From the NCBI RefSeq assembly GCF_000004825.1, contig NW_008805073.1, positions 992,001 through 1,056,000 on the forward strand: a DNA stretch of 64,000 bases. The letters are read 5' to 3'. The position numbers and the translations under genes were made by a program. The notes under the pieces are model-generated. The model was not told the DNA's origin, searched no databases, and saw only the letters and a list, made by a program, of their open reading frames with translations. Of the stretch, positions 33,887 through 49,460 are shown piece by piece. Source of the DNA: Heterostelium album PN500. Lineage: Eukaryota > Evosea > Eumycetozoa > Acytosteliales > Acytosteliaceae. Numbering within the stretch: position 1 is the first letter of the stretch; each line of letters begins with the position of its first letter.

Positions 33887-36800
33887 ATGAAAGAGTTTCG
33901 AACTTCTCATTTATTTTTCTCTCTTTTAATTATTTTTCATTTTTGTACGACAATTATTTTTTTTTAATTTTTTTGACAATCAAAAACAATTTTTACTAAT
34001 TTATTTTTTATTTTTTATTCTATTTATTTTTCGATCAAAAACGAAAAATTAGATATTAACAATGTTTTATCATTGGTAGTTCCGATAACAAATGTTACTC
34101 CATCACCTATTGCCACAATTTCCTCACTAATAACAGTGATTGGAAGTAACTTTAATGCTGCAACAATCATAACAATCAATTCAACGTATTCGTGTCCTTC
34201 TACAGTGGTGGTCAGTAGCACCCAAATTATTTGTAATGCACCTGCACTTCCATTTGTTGGAAAAGCCATTGTTCATGCAAGAAATCCACCTTTGGACCCA
34301 ATAACCACTGAGCCAGGATTTACCATTAATGTAGGGGTACCACAACCTGCAATTACGCTCATTAAACCAGACATCCTTACGAATGTAGCGTCGAACAGTC
34401 TTACGATCACTGGAAAGTACTTCATCCCAGATGTCAAGGTTTTGATCAATAGTACATATCCTTGCATCCAGGAGATTGCCACCGAAACATCTTTGATTTG
34501 CCACTTTGCAGCTGTTCCAATTGGAGGTACCAATTCGATGTATCCAATAACAACAGTTAACTCTGGTACAAGTTCAGATCCATATTACATGAAATTCAAT
34601 TTACCAACTCCGGTTTTCGATGAATTCAATGAAGATATCCTTATTGAAAAAGATACTACGTATCTATTCAAAGGTTCTTTATTTGTTTGTGATAAAGTAA
34701 AGATTTCGGTAAATGGAACTTTCGATTATTTAACTATTCAAAATTGCAATCCAAACCGAATATTAGTTAAATATAGTGATCCCACTAAGACTCTTAATTG
34801 GTCATTTCCTGTTATTATTTACAATGATAACGTCGCTTCCAACTCTAGACAAATTTCTTTTCGGGGTATGATATTAATTACCATCTTTCAAAAATTCTAA
34901 ATTCAATCTCTGTATATTAACTATATTTCATAATTAGCACCGATGCCTATTGTAGATAGTGTTATTGAATATGGAATGTCATACAAGCTTTTTACTGGTC
35001 AATTGACGATTCTTGGTAAAGAATTTAGAAAGGAACTTACATTCGTATATTTTAATGAAGTAAGATGTACTACAATAGAAATGACTATGACAAAAATCAT
35101 ATGTCAATGTTCAACAGTAACAACTTATGGAAATTATGAGCTCCAAGTTTGGAAAATATTTACGGGATACACAGGCTTTACTGTTTTTTTGGCATGTAAG
35201 ATATATTTATTATTTAAAAATGATAATTTCTTTTACTAATTTAAATTTCCCAAGCAATTCCAACAATTACATCATTCAGTCCAAATGTTTACCAGTATGA
35301 CCAAACAACTGATTTAAATATTGTTGGTGATGAATTTAATAGAGGTCTAACCAAAGTGTATGTTGGAGATGTACTCTGTGATATTACGAGCATAATTAGT
35401 AAAACTCAGATTATCTGCCATTTCCCTCAGATACAAAGAACTGGACCCACTTCAATCGTTGTTAGAAATACTGGACATGGAGATTCAAACACTGTTTATG
35501 TTGATTACCGTCCACCATTTGTATATATCACTTCAATTTATCCCACCACAATTTTGAATACAATTGATAGTTTTATTACTGTCAGAGGTCAAAAGTTTAC
35601 TTCATCTTCCTCGGCAAAGTTGACTCAATTGGATATGGCACTCCTATCAGAAACTATATTTACGAATTCATCTCAAATCATTGTAAAAGTCTTGGCAAAA
35701 AGCATGGGTGGTACGTGGAATTTGACAGTGTTTGATGGTGGAAAGTCTTCAAATCAGGTTCCTGTTCAACTTCTCAGTTCGGTGTCAAAACCTACAATCA
35801 CTTCAATCACACCATCTAGTACATTATACACCAAAGCCACTGCTATTTCTATCGTTGGTACCGGATTTATCGATGGGGTCACCAATGTATTAGTCGATAA
35901 TGTATTGGTAACATGTTCTGTTACAAACACATCATTGGTTTTCACCTCTCCACTCTTGAACAAAGTTGGAACTTTCAATGTTGTTGTGTATAACGGTGAT
36001 AGAGCTATCAATTCTACAACCACTATCAAATATTATCCACCAACTCCAACTCTCACACAAATTTCACCAAATTCAGTTGAAATCACATCAGGTACAGCAA
36101 TAACTTTAACTGGTACAAACTTTATTTCAGGAATATCGAAATTACTTGGAAATGGTGCAACCATTCCAATGACAAGCATAACATCAACCAGAATCATTTT
36201 CAACTCTCCAACCAACACAGCTGTAAATGTTGTATGTAAAATTTCAAATGCAGTTGGTTATGATTCCAATACATTATCACTTACATTCACAACAGTGAAA
36301 CCAGTTGTTACCAGTTTTTCACCAGTTAATGTAACAAATATCCAATCGACCAGTATAATAGTCAAAGGTTCAAAGTTCGTTCCTTCATACACAATTTCAG
36401 ATGCTATTTTCGATAATTCTAAAGTGAGATGTACCACTTCAGTTTCAAATCCAACAACTCTCACAATCACCTCACCTGTAAAGGCTGAAGTTGGACCAAA
36501 GATATTCATGATTACCAATGGAAATTTGGTTACGAATATATCAATCAATTATGTATCACCACCTATAACATTGACTTCGATTACTCCTAGTTCAATGGTG
36601 GGTAATCAAGAGCAAGTTATCACATTAAAAGGAACTGGATTTGATTCTAGACTTACATCGATTGAACTTCCAAATTTCTCATGTCCATTCTCATTTATTA
36701 ATTCAACTGTTATCATTTGTACAGCTGGAAAATCAACAAACTATGGAATAAAGTCTTTAAGATTGAAGAATATCAATGAATATTCCCAATCAATAAACTT

Positions 36801-39800
36801 TCAGATTTTTGCACCTCCAGTAGTAGTTTCCAATATAGAGCCATTATATCATATCTTAAATCAACAATCAAAAATAACAGTTATTGGTCAGAACTTACCT
36901 TCAAATACTATAATTCAGTGGAATGGACAATTTATTGTTCCAGAATCTATTACAGAGACTAGAATAATTGCCAAAAACGTAATCTCACCAACCACTATTG
37001 GAAAATATCCGATAAATGTCTTGTCAGGATTTTTAGGCATTTCACCAATATCTTTTTCTATATATTATGTTCGAGGACCCAAACTCATAAATGCTTCACC
37101 ATTACCAATTTATTACAAGTTTCCAACAAACTATAATGCTTTATTATATCTATCGTAAGTAAAACAATGAAAGTGACTATAAATATCCATTCTAATGAAC
37201 AAAGTTTAGTGGTGAAAATCTCATAGATCAAGTAAATTCAAAAACAAAAACAATTGTTACTTTTGGAAATCAAAATTATACTACAGTAAGTGAAGCTGTT
37301 AGTAATGTAGCCGTATATCCACCAGTAGACCAATTAAATTTCATCGATGTATTTGTTACCACCTATGGTCAATTTGTTTCAAATACTCTTAGGCTACCAG
37401 TCGCTGTTGCACCACCAATATTTTCAAATCTAAAACCCATGATGATGACTAGTGATGTTACAAATTCTTTAACTATCATTGGACAATACTTTTTGAGTGG
37501 AGAAACAAATGTATATTTAAGTTTTGGAAAACTATCATGTTCAAATACTTTTGAAACCATCATGTGTTCAGTACCTCCAACAAATTTTTATGGAAGCACA
37601 CCCGTCACCATCGAAATGATGAAAAATAATTATACTTATGGAGCTATTACATTTAGAAGACCAAACACCATAATCGATACAATATCTCCAAGTCAATTAT
37701 ATTTTAATACAACAAATCAAATGACAGTAACTGGTTCCAAATTTTATGATGGCTCAACTTCCATCATTATTTCAAATCTCAATGCATTTCCAAATCCATC
37801 TTACTCGATTTCAAGTGTGACTCAAAATCAAATTATTTTCGATTTAAATCCATTTACCAAGGTTGGAACATATTCGATCAGTGTTAAAGTGGATGGTTCA
37901 TTAAATACAAACAGTAACTCACTGGTTGTTGATGTAATTCCTGGTAAAATTACAATTAATTCGATCAATCCAAATAAACTTCAATATGGATTAAGCAATC
38001 AAGTTGTCACTCTAAAAGGTTCAAACTTTTATTATGGAACTGTTATTCAATTGGATTCTGTGAATTGTCAGATATTATCACAAACTGAAGATACTATTTT
38101 GTTTTCAGTTTCTGAAATCACTTATTTTGGAAAATCAGATTTTGTTATTGTCCAAAGTCCACAAGCAGATACACTGTTTAATATGGAGATAGATGTTCCA
38201 TATCCAGTTATCAATAGTATGAATCCATCAAATCCATATTCTTATCTTGGCAAAGATATCGAGATAATTGGTTCGATTTTCACTCACACCATCTCTGTTA
38301 CTATTAATGGAATTAATTGTTTAACCATTCGAAATTCACTAAATTCCATCACAATTACAACACCAAAGTTAAAATCAGGAACTTATCAAATGCAGATATT
38401 CAATACTCCAGAGATTTTCTTGACAACAACCATCGAATTTATCGATTCAACACCGATCATTCAATCGATTTCACCAATTTCAGCAAGCATCAATGATATG
38501 AGTATGACAAATAGTATGATCACAATCATTGGTTCACAATTCGTCAACAACTATTCAATCATCAAAATTGGATCCTACCAATGCGAACCAAGATATATCG
38601 ATGAAACTCTAATTCGTTGTTTGATGCCAGAGGTCACTGTTGAAGGTGAACTTTCAGTCAATGTCAATAATGGAGAGATGATATCAAACACATTCCACAT
38701 TTCATACATCAATTCACTTCCAATTACATCTGTGACGCCTAAATTCGTCAATTATAATCAATCCAACGATATCACCATTACAATCACTGGATTTAATTTC
38801 AACAATCTACTTGATAGTCAAGTATTTATTGAAAATAAATCTGGAACAAAGAATCAATGCAATATTCTCACAAAAGAAGATGAAATTATAATTTGTCGAT
38901 CTCAAATGATTCAATTTGGAAAATATCAAGTTATCTTATATTCGAAAGAATTACATTCAATTCCATCTGATTTCAGTATTCTTGATGATTCATTGGCTTG
39001 CAAATCAAATTCTAGAAAACAAGTATCATGGTGGTTCGCCAAGAAACTTCCACAATCGCAATCATACATCTATGTTGACAGTGATTCTCAAGATATCATT
39101 TATCTTTCTGATATTTCCTCAATTACAAGTAGTTTGGCACTCACTTTGAACCAAATCATACTTGATAGCAATACACACAATGGATATGTTGTTTATAATG
39201 ATCATCCATGGTTTGATGATCTCAGTGGACAACTTTCACATTCAGTTCAAGGATATCCAATTGGTCATTCAGGAGAACTCAATAAATCACTTGGAAAAGG
39301 TATTCTTGTTGCTCAAACCTATTTCAACTCAACATATTCACCTGGTTTCCACATTAAACATTCAATGGAAGGATTCCCAGTTCCACTTCCAAATGGATTG
39401 TTCAAAACACCTTCAAGTCATCCATCAAGTTGGATTCCAAATGATTATCATTTGATTCCAAAACAAGGTGATGATTATTCACTTGGTCATTCATTTATGT
39501 GTCATTCATTCATTGATTCATCTGATTTTGTGAATGGAATTCAATCATTGAAACCATTCATCTATTCATCAAACAGATTCACACCAACTTCTACAACCAA
39601 CATATTCTCATCACTCTTTACTGACAGCACAACCAATTCATTCACAAGTAAAGATTGGTCAAAAGGATACTTTATTTCTGCTGGATTCAGAAATGATATC
39701 TTTACACCAACAAGAATTCAACCACTTTCAATCACATTGCCATCGAAATTTAAGATTCCATCAGGTGCAAATGCAATCACTGATGTAAAGTTACCAACTG

Positions 39801-42800
39801 AATTTATCATTCAAAATAACATTCCAACCAAGATATCACAATGGAAATCAGATATCGATAAAAGTTATATTGCATTCAATGATACACATCTTTGTCTTGG
39901 TGATTATTCATCAAAGACATCATTTGGTGGTGGAATTGCAGTTTGTGTGATCAATCAATTCTCAAGTGAATTCTTTGTTGAATCAATATTCAAATATCAA
40001 CAACAAAATTGTTCAACTCCCAAATGTGAAAATCAAATTCAAAATCAATTCTTCATTTCAATCAAATCAAAATTATTGTTGGACAATACCTATTCAAGCA
40101 ATAACAATGATTTACAAATGATTTTGAACAACATCGATTCAATTTTACCCAATACCAAACTCAGTGTCGGAGATTCAGGATGTTTTGGAATATTCTGTCC
40201 AATCACAGCTCCATACTCTGAAATCAAAGTAAATCCAACAGATTCAGTTGGAATATTCTCATTCAGAGGAAGTTACACACCTATTTTCAATTTGATACTT
40301 CAAGATACAAACAGTTCAATCACAATCAAATCCAATGGATCTCCGATATCATATTCAACATATAATATCTCTGGATCATTCACTGCAAAGACCAATGGTA
40401 ATATCCAAAGTAATAATATTATCGTTGCATATAAATTGATCCAAATTGTGAAGAAAGTCAGAGATAATCTTGGATTTGGAACATTTGGAAATATTGAATT
40501 GATTTTAAATAGCAATGGTATTGCAATTCTAAATCAACACAATGATATTCCAATCAAGATAGACAGCAATACACTTGATGTTCAATCATTATTCCGTGCA
40601 ATCAGTTATGATTTGATTTTGCAGTTAAATAGTGCAACTTCAAGTGTCGAACTTCCAGAATTGAATTTCGATTCATTTGAACTTTCAAAATCATCAGCAT
40701 TGTTGGGAGGAATGATCAATTTCATTTCAATGAAACTCAGACAACTTTCACTTCCAAATTTACCAATTTCAATGATTCAATCAATGAGAGACAGAAATCA
40801 ACAATTGATTGATATTGAACATTTCACAAGTTCAAGAATGTCAAGAAGAAATGCAATTTTATCACAAGGTTGGATCACATCATACCTCTGGGATTTGGTT
40901 GATCAAGAGAATGATGATTATCTCAATCCATCATTCAGAAGACCACCACACAGTGATAATAATTATGGAAATCAAATTGATTTCAAATATATTCTCCAAA
41001 CAATTCAAAACAACTCTTTGAATTCAGATATTCTCATATTTTCAGAACATTTATTCAATATTCTTCCACTTTGGAACACTCTCACAATTCCACATGCTCG
41101 TTCCATCATGATCTATAACAATATATTCGAATGTAACAATTGTAAAGTTGATAATCCACCAACTGTCAGCAATTCAACAGATTTATCAAATGTATTACAG
41201 TCCAAAGGTGTTTGTAAATCATCGATCGATAACTTAATAATGCCAACGATCGATGAAGTTCAATCATTTGTTTCATTTTGGTCATCTTCCTCAACAAACA
41301 ATTGGAATGACAATCAAGGAATATCGAATATCTATTCATCTTCATTCGTTTCACTCTATAACAATTCATTGTTATTGGAATCATTGATTCAAGTTGCAGA
41401 TCCAACACTTTGTGAATTCCAAATCGAAAATGGATATCCAGTCACACCAAAAGGTTTGGAGATATTGACAAGAGTTTTGGTCAATCAAATCAACATTGCC
41501 AACAAAATGATCAAATACAATGAAGTTTCAACATATTTTGTCAAAACAGAAACAACCAAAGGATTGACAATCATCACATACAAGAATTATCTTTGTGCAT
41601 TCGATATTGTTGATGAATCATCATTTGACAATGGACAAGTCCTATCACTTTGTCCATCAGGTCCAATTGTGACATCGATCACTGGAAACACAGGACCAAC
41701 ACATTCAAACAACAATGCAATCACTTTGATTGGTCGAAAACTCAGTGAAACTGGAGTCCAAGTTCAAATTGGATCAAAGAACTGTTCAATTCAAAGTCAA
41801 TCAGATTCTCAATTGATTTGTCAAGTTGGTCAAGGTGTTGGAACATTACCAATCATCTATTTCAATGTTAACACTAAACTTCCAAATGAAACACCACTCG
41901 ATAATTATGTATTCCAATTCAATCAACCAGTTATCACTTCATTATCAACCAACAGTCCAGTTAAGACCTATGGACAAAAGATCACAGTTTATGGAAACAA
42001 CTTTGGATTCACCAATGATGACACAACTTTATTTGTTGGAGATATTCAATTCAACATTGAAACATTCTCAACATCTGGAAACTCAGAACTATTGATTTTC
42101 ACGTCGAATGGAACTGGATATGGTAACATTGTTTCTGTTTATGTTGGAGACCAAAATTCAGAATTGAATAATCAATTCATTATCAATTACGATATACCTG
42201 ATATCAATTCAATCTCTGTCGATCGATCACCAACCTATGGAGGTGGAGCGATGACAGTATCCGGTACTTCATTCGGTCTCTATGGTGATATGACGATTAA
42301 TATTGGAGCTATTGAATGTTCATCAACAATTAGAATCGATGATAACGCAGCAATTTGTATAATTCCTCCACATGTGGCAGATCACCAAGTAACCATTGTG
42401 GTTGGTAACCAATTCTCATCGGAAGGACCAATGTTCAAATATGACAGACCAGTGATCTTTGAAGTTTTACAAACAAACAACACACCAACTTCAGAACCAA
42501 GTAGTTTTTGGATTATTGGAAAAGATCTTGGACCACAAGGTTACGAATTCCCATATATTTCATATTTTTTAAACCTGACGGTTGTCGAATGTGATGATGA
42601 TTATACATGTTATTACAATAAGACTTACACTGACGAAAATGACAATGACATTCCAATACCAACAGATCCTTACCATGATGGGTATTTTGATGCATATGTG
42701 GCAATGAATTCATCATATCGTTCAGTTGTCAACTTTGATTGCATTCAATGTGTTCTCAATCCTGGAATTGGACATAATATTCCAGTGAATATATCATATT

Positions 42801-45800
42801 ATGAAATTTCTCGAATATCATCAATGACTCACTTTCATTCAATCGTCCAACGATTTTGAATGTCACTGAAAACCAAAGTAATACAGATGGTGGAGCATTT
42901 ATTTCAATTATTGGTTTTGATTTCGTTCCAAATGAAATCAATGAAACAATCGATTATTTGACATCAAATCCAGCATATACTTATAATGAAGAGTATATTT
43001 ATAATCTTGAAGGACCATTGACATACAGCAATGCCAGTATTGCACAATATCTATTCAACAATATTACTTTTGTCAATTCAACATTGGTGACTGCTCAAAT
43101 TCCACCTGGAATCGGTGCAAATCACACAATATCACTTTTCATTGGTGGTCAAAATTCAACACAACTCTTTAACTTTTCATACAATGCTCCAAATATATCA
43201 TCGATTTCATATTCAGATACAATTGGTCAAAATATCACATTATCAGGTTGCAACTTCGTTCCCAAGAATGTTTCATCTGGAAATTCAAGTTTTGTTTTGA
43301 TCAACGGAACTGAATGTCAATCACCTCAATGGATTTCATCAAACACAATCAATTGTACTGCTTCTCCAGGTATTGGAAAGAATTTAACATTAACTGTATC
43401 GATTGGAGCTCAAAACAATACTGATAATACAACATTCTCTTATAATCGTAAGTTTTTCATTATAAATTTGATTATTTTATTTACTAATTTAATACTATCA
43501 TGAATATTTAGCACCAAATGTAAATAATGTGACAATGAGTAAAACAGATGGTGAGATTATTTCGATTATCGGTGGTAATTTCGTTCCAGCCAATATTTAT
43601 GCTTTCAAATCAAATGTAACGATTTTCAATGATCTTTGTGATAATATTAACTGGATCAATGATAATAATATTACATGCACTGTTAAAGCTGGAATTGGAA
43701 AGAACTTAACACTTTCTGTTATTGTTGGAGATCAACAATCAACCAATAATAATGTAACATTCTCATATTTACCACCAACCATCAAGAATAATGTGACAAC
43801 CGATACAAAAGGAGGTTCAGTTATCATTGAAGGAACCAACTTTGTTCCACAAAACATCGAACCAAAGAATTCAAATATTTCGATAAATGACAACAACTGT
43901 CAGAATATCGAATGGAGAAGTTCTTCCTCCATTAAATTTGATGTACCACCAGGAATTGGAAATAATCAAACTTTTGTTATTTTTGTTGGAAATCAAACAA
44001 CTGATCAAAAACATTACTTTGACTACAACAGTATGTATAGAAATTAATTCTAATTATTTGTTAATGAAATTATTAATTTTAAACTTTTTATTATTATTTC
44101 GAAATAGAACCAAAGATATCGAGTATTTCTAAATCCAAAACAGATGGTGAACAAATTACTTTGGCAGGTACAAACTTTGTGCCACTGAATGTTGAACCAA
44201 GAAACTCTAATCTTACAATTGGAACTCAAGCATGTAATAATATTGTTTGGAGTAGTGATACTCAGATTCTTTGTACGATTCCAAAAGGTATTGGAAAGAG
44301 TTTGAATGTAACACTTTTTGTTGGAAATCAGACCACTGAAGATAAACCAACTTTTGATTATATTGGTAAGTTAAACAAACATCCACTCAATTTCAATCGA
44401 TAATTAAATTAATTTAATTAATACTTTTTGTATTTTATGAATAGCACCTTCGATTAGCAGTGTAACGAATTCAAAGACAAGTGGTGAATCAATCACTCTT
44501 CAAGGTTCAAACTTTGTTCCTGAAAACGTTGAACCAAAGAATTCAAACATCACAATTAACAAGAATGTCTGTAAAGATCCAGTTTGGACAAGTTCATCAC
44601 AGATCATTTGCACAGCACCATCTGGTATTGGAAAAGATTTAGAATTATTATTATTTGTTGGAAATCAATCTACCACAACCAAATTCACCTATAAAAGTAA
44701 TGTATTAAATTTGAAAAATGAAAATTAACTATTTCATATTAATATCTGATTAAATATTTTTTTTTTTAGTTCCAAAATTGGATGATACCAAATACAAAGG
44801 AAATCCATCTGGAGGTGATTGGATAACAATCAAAGGTGAAAACTTTATTCCAAGTGATTTCGTTCAAGAAGTCAATCAAAAAACACAAGATAGTAACAAT
44901 TCAGTATCGATTGCCGACAAACAATGTCAATCAGTGGAATGGGTAGACTTTAACACTGTTAAATGTCAGATTCCATCTGGAACAGGTAAAGATAAGAATA
45001 TAAAGGTTACTGTTGGTACTCAGAGTTCAGAGAACAATCAATTGTTCAGTTATAATGCTCCTGTTGTCGAATCTATTTCTCCAGATAATGGTGAACAATC
45101 CTCAAAGAAACAAGTCACAATTAATGGAATCAACTTTGGTTCAAATCCTACTGCCACAATTGGAGATGCTGGTGAGTGTCAGAGTGTCGTGGTTCTATCA
45201 AAATTGAATGACAAAGAAAGAATTCAATGTAATGTTCCAGAATATAATACAAATGGTGCACAAATCGTTAGTGTAACATTGGATGGTCAGAAATCAAATG
45301 AAACCAATGTTAAATATACATACAATGGTGATCCAAAGATTGATTCGATTTCACCCACCTCTGGATCTGTCGATGGTAACTTTGAGATGACTGTTTCTGG
45401 AAAGAACTTTAAGAATGGCGATGCAACAGTGACTGTCTATTTCAACTCGAAATCGATTACACCAACATCTAAATCAACTGATACCATCAAATTTACAGTT
45501 CCTGAAGGTGGAGGTACCAGTATTGCACTTTACATCAAGGTTGGCAATTCACAAAGTAACACAAACAATGACTTCTCATATGATGCACCAAAGATAATAT
45601 CGATCACACCAGATGAAGGTCCTTATGACCAAGAAACATCAGTCAGTATCTCTGGATCAAATCTTGGTCTTTCATCTGATTCCTCTTCGACCACAATCAC
45701 AGTTGGTGGAAAACCATGCTCAAGTATTCAAGCTTCATCATCGTCATCAGTGAGCTGTACAGTTCCCAGAAACGAAGATGAAGGAGAAGTATATATTCAA

Positions 45801-48800
45801 CTTACTTTCAAATCTCAAAGTGCATCCACAACATTCAAGTACACCAAAGAAGATTCAAGTAGCAGCAGTGATAGTAGTGACAGCAGTGACAGTAGTCATG
45901 GTAGTGAAGGAAGTCATGAAGATTCAACTACCTCAACCACCTCAACTACTGCCTATTCTACCACCACATCAACCACAGGTGAAGTTTCAACAACCTCTAC
46001 TACTTCGACCACAGGTGGAGATTCAACAACCACATCTACAACCGTTGAACCAACAACAGCTACTACTGGTGGAGGCACTGATGGTGGTGGCCCTGGTGGT
46101 TCTGGAGGTGCTGCTGGCATTGGTGGCGCTGCTGGTATTGGTGGCGCTGCTGCTATTGGTGGTGCTGCTGCTATTGGTGGTGCTGCTGCTATTGGTGGTG
46201 CTGCTGCTATTGGTGGTGCTGCTGCTATTGGTGGTGCTATTGGTGGTGCTGCTGCTATTGGTGGTGCTGGAGGTGGTGATGATAATGGAGACCATACATC
46301 ATCTACAACCTCAACAAGTTCCATGATTTCTGGTTTCATAACAACTTTAACTACAGGTGAATTTACAACAACAGGAGAACCAATCACAACCACAACTATA
46401 TTGACAACCTCTACAACATCTACTACGGGCGGAACTACAGGTGGAGTTACTAGCAACTCTACTACATCAACAACATCTACTACTATAAGTACAGATTCAA
46501 CAACGGGAAGTACAATCACAACAAGTGGATCAGATAATTCCACCACGTCAACAACTGGTGAATTAACTACCTCTTCCACTTCCACCACTTCCACAACTGG
46601 CGAAACATCATCATCGACAACTGGTGTTGCAAACACCACCACTGGAGAACCCACTTCAACTTCAACGACTGGTCAAGATCCTTCGACGTCGAATTCTACA
46701 ACTGGTGGGGATTTAACAACGGGAAGTACAATCACAACAAGCGGATCAGATAATTCCACCACGTCAACAACTGGAGAATTTACCACCTCTACTACCTATA
46801 CCTCTTCAATAACTGGTGAAATATCATTATCGACAACCGGTGGTGCAAACACCACCACTGGAGAATCCACTTCCACCTCAACTACTTCTGATTCGACCAC
46901 CACTTCCACAACTGGTGAAATATCATCATCGACAACCGGTGGTACAAACACCACCACTGGAGAGCCAACCTCCATTTCATCAACTGGTGAAAATCCTTCG
47001 ACAACCACTTCAACAACTGATTCAACCACCTCTTCCACCTCCACCACTTCCACAACTGGTGAAATGTCAACATCAACAACTGGTGGTACAAACACCACCA
47101 CCGGAGAACCCACTTCCACTTCAACAACTGGTCAAGATCCTTCGACATCTTCAACCACTGGTGTAGATTCAACAACCTCGACCACAAGTGAATCAACAAC
47201 AACGTCTATCACCAGTTCGACCACAAGTGGAGATTCATCAACTTCGACCACAACTGGTGATTCAACAACCACGACTACTTCGACAACAAGTGGATCAGAT
47301 AATTCCACCACATCAACAACTGGAGAATTTACCACCTCTACCACTTCCACCTCTTCAATTACTGGTGAAATATCATTATCGACAACCGGTGGTACAAACA
47401 ACACCACTGGAGAACCCACTTCCACTTCAACAACTGGTGAAGATCCTTCGACATCCGCTTCTACCACAGGTGGAGATTCAACAACTTCGACTACAACTGG
47501 TGATTCAACAACTTCGATTACTTCGACAACAAGTGGATCAGATAATTCCACCACATCAACAACTGGTGAAATGTCAACCTTAACAACTGGTGAAATGTCA
47601 ACATCAACAACTGGTACAAACAGCACCACGGGAGAACACACTTCCACTTCAACAACTGGTGAAGATCCTTCGACATCTTCAACCACAGGTGGAGATTCAT
47701 CAACCTCGACTACATTGACTACCAGTGAACAAACAATCACCACCTCGACCACTGGTGGAGATTTAACAACATCGAATAATTCGACTACAGGTGGAGATAC
47801 ATCAACCACATCTACAACAGGTGAACCGACAACGGCATCTACCACTACTTCGACCACAGGTGGTGATTCGACAACCTCTACGACATCTACAACCGGTGAA
47901 CCAACAACAATATCTATCACAACTTCGACATCCACAACTACTTCGACCACCGGTGGAGATTCAACAACCTCGACAACATCTACAACCAGTGAACCAACAA
48001 CAATATCTACCACAACCTCGACAACAGGTGGAGATTTAACATCCTCAACTACATCTACAACCAGCGAACCAACAACAGTATACTTAACTACCACTTCGAC
48101 CACTGGAGATGACTTAACAACCTCGACCATATCTGGAGATTCGACTACCACCTCTTTGACTACTGGTGAATCAACCACCTCAGTACCCACAACCACAACC
48201 GGTCATGAATCTACCTCTATATCAACAACTGGAGGATCAAGCTCAACAACCAGTGAACCAATCACCACTTTGACCACAGGTGGAGATTCAACAACCTCTA
48301 ATAATTCCACAACAACTGGAGATTCAACAATTTCGACAACAACTGGAGATTCAACAACATCGACATCAGGTGGAGACTCGACATCCTCGATCATAGGTGG
48401 AGATTCAATCTCGACTACATTGACAACTGGTGAACCTACAATCACCAGTTCGACCACTGGTATAGATTCGGCAACAAGTTCAGCAATCTCGACCACAAGT
48501 AGTGATTCAACAACCTCGACAACAAGTGGAGATTTAACAACCTCGACCACAAGTGGAGACTCAACAACTTCTACTATTCCGACCACAACTGGAGATTCAA
48601 CAACCTCGACAACAAGTGGTGATTCAATACCTTCGACAACAAGTGGAGATTTAACAACCTCAACCACAAGTGGGGATTGGACAACTTCGACAACAAGTAG
48701 TGATTTAACAACCTCTACAACAAGCTCAGTATCTTCGACAACAAGTGGAGATTCAACAACCTCGACTAATTCGACTACAGGAGGAGATTTAACAACTTCG

Positions 48801-49460
48801 ACAACAAGTGGTGACTCCTCAACTTCAACCACAAGTGGAAATTTAACAATCTCGACAACAAGTGGAGATTTAACAACCTCGACAACAAATGGAGACTTAA
48901 CAACCTCGACAACAAGTGGTGATTCGACAACTTCGACAACAGGTTCAGCAACTTCGACCACAAGTGATGATTCAATAACCTCTACAACTTCGACAACAAG
49001 TGGAGATTCGACAACCTCGACCACAAGTGGGGATTCATCAATTTCGACAACAAATTCAGCAACCTCGTCCACGAGTGGTGACTCAACAACTTCAATAACA
49101 ACTGACGGAACAAACTCAACAACAGGCGATGATACTTCCACAACTGGAGATATATTAACTTCGACCACAGGAGTTATTTACTCTACTACATCCACATCTG
49201 GAGACTTTAATTCTTCGATGATATCAACAACTTCTACTGTTGATTCGACCACAGGTGAAATAAACTCTACACCTACCACCTCAATGATAACAACTAGCGA
49301 ATTGTTTATAGTCTCATCTTCTGAATCATCAACAACAACAGGTATTCCAAGTATTTCGACAACAGGAACTAGTATCTCACCTCTTGATTCTGGAATTTCT
49401 GGCGAAATACCTTCAACCACTTCTACAACAACTGTAATCAATACAGGAGAATCCCTCTAA
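33887..49460 (+). CDS. Gene B: giant secreted IPT/TIG protein, paralogue of gene A
   Basis: Nine exons: 33887-33944, 34053-34865, 34938-35195, 35255-37154, 37210-43447, 43512-44030, 44108-44365, 44445-44696 and 44770-49460. The product is about 5,000 residues. The short first exon supplies a signal peptide (FFSLLIIFHFYINNVLSL, across the splice). About seventeen IPT/TIG domains follow, then a DNase II-like domain without catalytic histidines, the unnamed conserved region, about a dozen IPT/TIG domains, a Gly/Ala block and a long Thr/Ser tail ending TGESL. The first half is much shorter than in gene A and diverged; the second half is nearly identical in sequence. One base is missing near 42804 relative to gene A, shifting the frame for a short distance before an open frame continues. 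Start choice rests on the signal peptide and a clean phase-1 splice. Confidence 0.78.
38990..39950 (+). other. DNase II-like domain of gene B, catalytic histidines absent
   Basis: VSWWFAKKLPQSQSYIYVDS opens the domain, then GYVVYNDHPW, SLGKGIL, PGFHIKHSMEGF and GDYSSKT-FGGGIAVC. The HxK positions read LGK (39290-39298) and IDK (39854-39862), as in gene A. A nearby GHSGELNK has a histidine but sits about nine residues upstream of the motif position and is absent from gene A, so it is unlikely to replace the catalytic one. Confidence 0.75.
45856..49457 (+). repeat. Mucin-like Thr/Ser tail of gene B with Gly/Ala block
   Basis: After the last IPT/TIG domain come a Ser/Asp stretch, a Thr/Ser segment, and a block of about ten GGAA(A/G)IG-type repeats (46100-46270), coded by GGTGGTGCTGCTGCTATT units. 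Then follow about 1,050 residues of Thr/Ser repeats such as TTSTTGEPTSTSTTG and TTSGDSTTSTTSGD. Gene A has Gly/Asp where B has Gly/Ala, so the low-complexity block changed composition after duplication. Confidence 0.85.

Noticed and set aside
39255-39300. GHSGELNK in gene B as a surviving catalytic HxK
   Set aside because: It lies about nine residues before the aligned HVK position, lacks the His-x-Lys spacing, and is absent from gene A.
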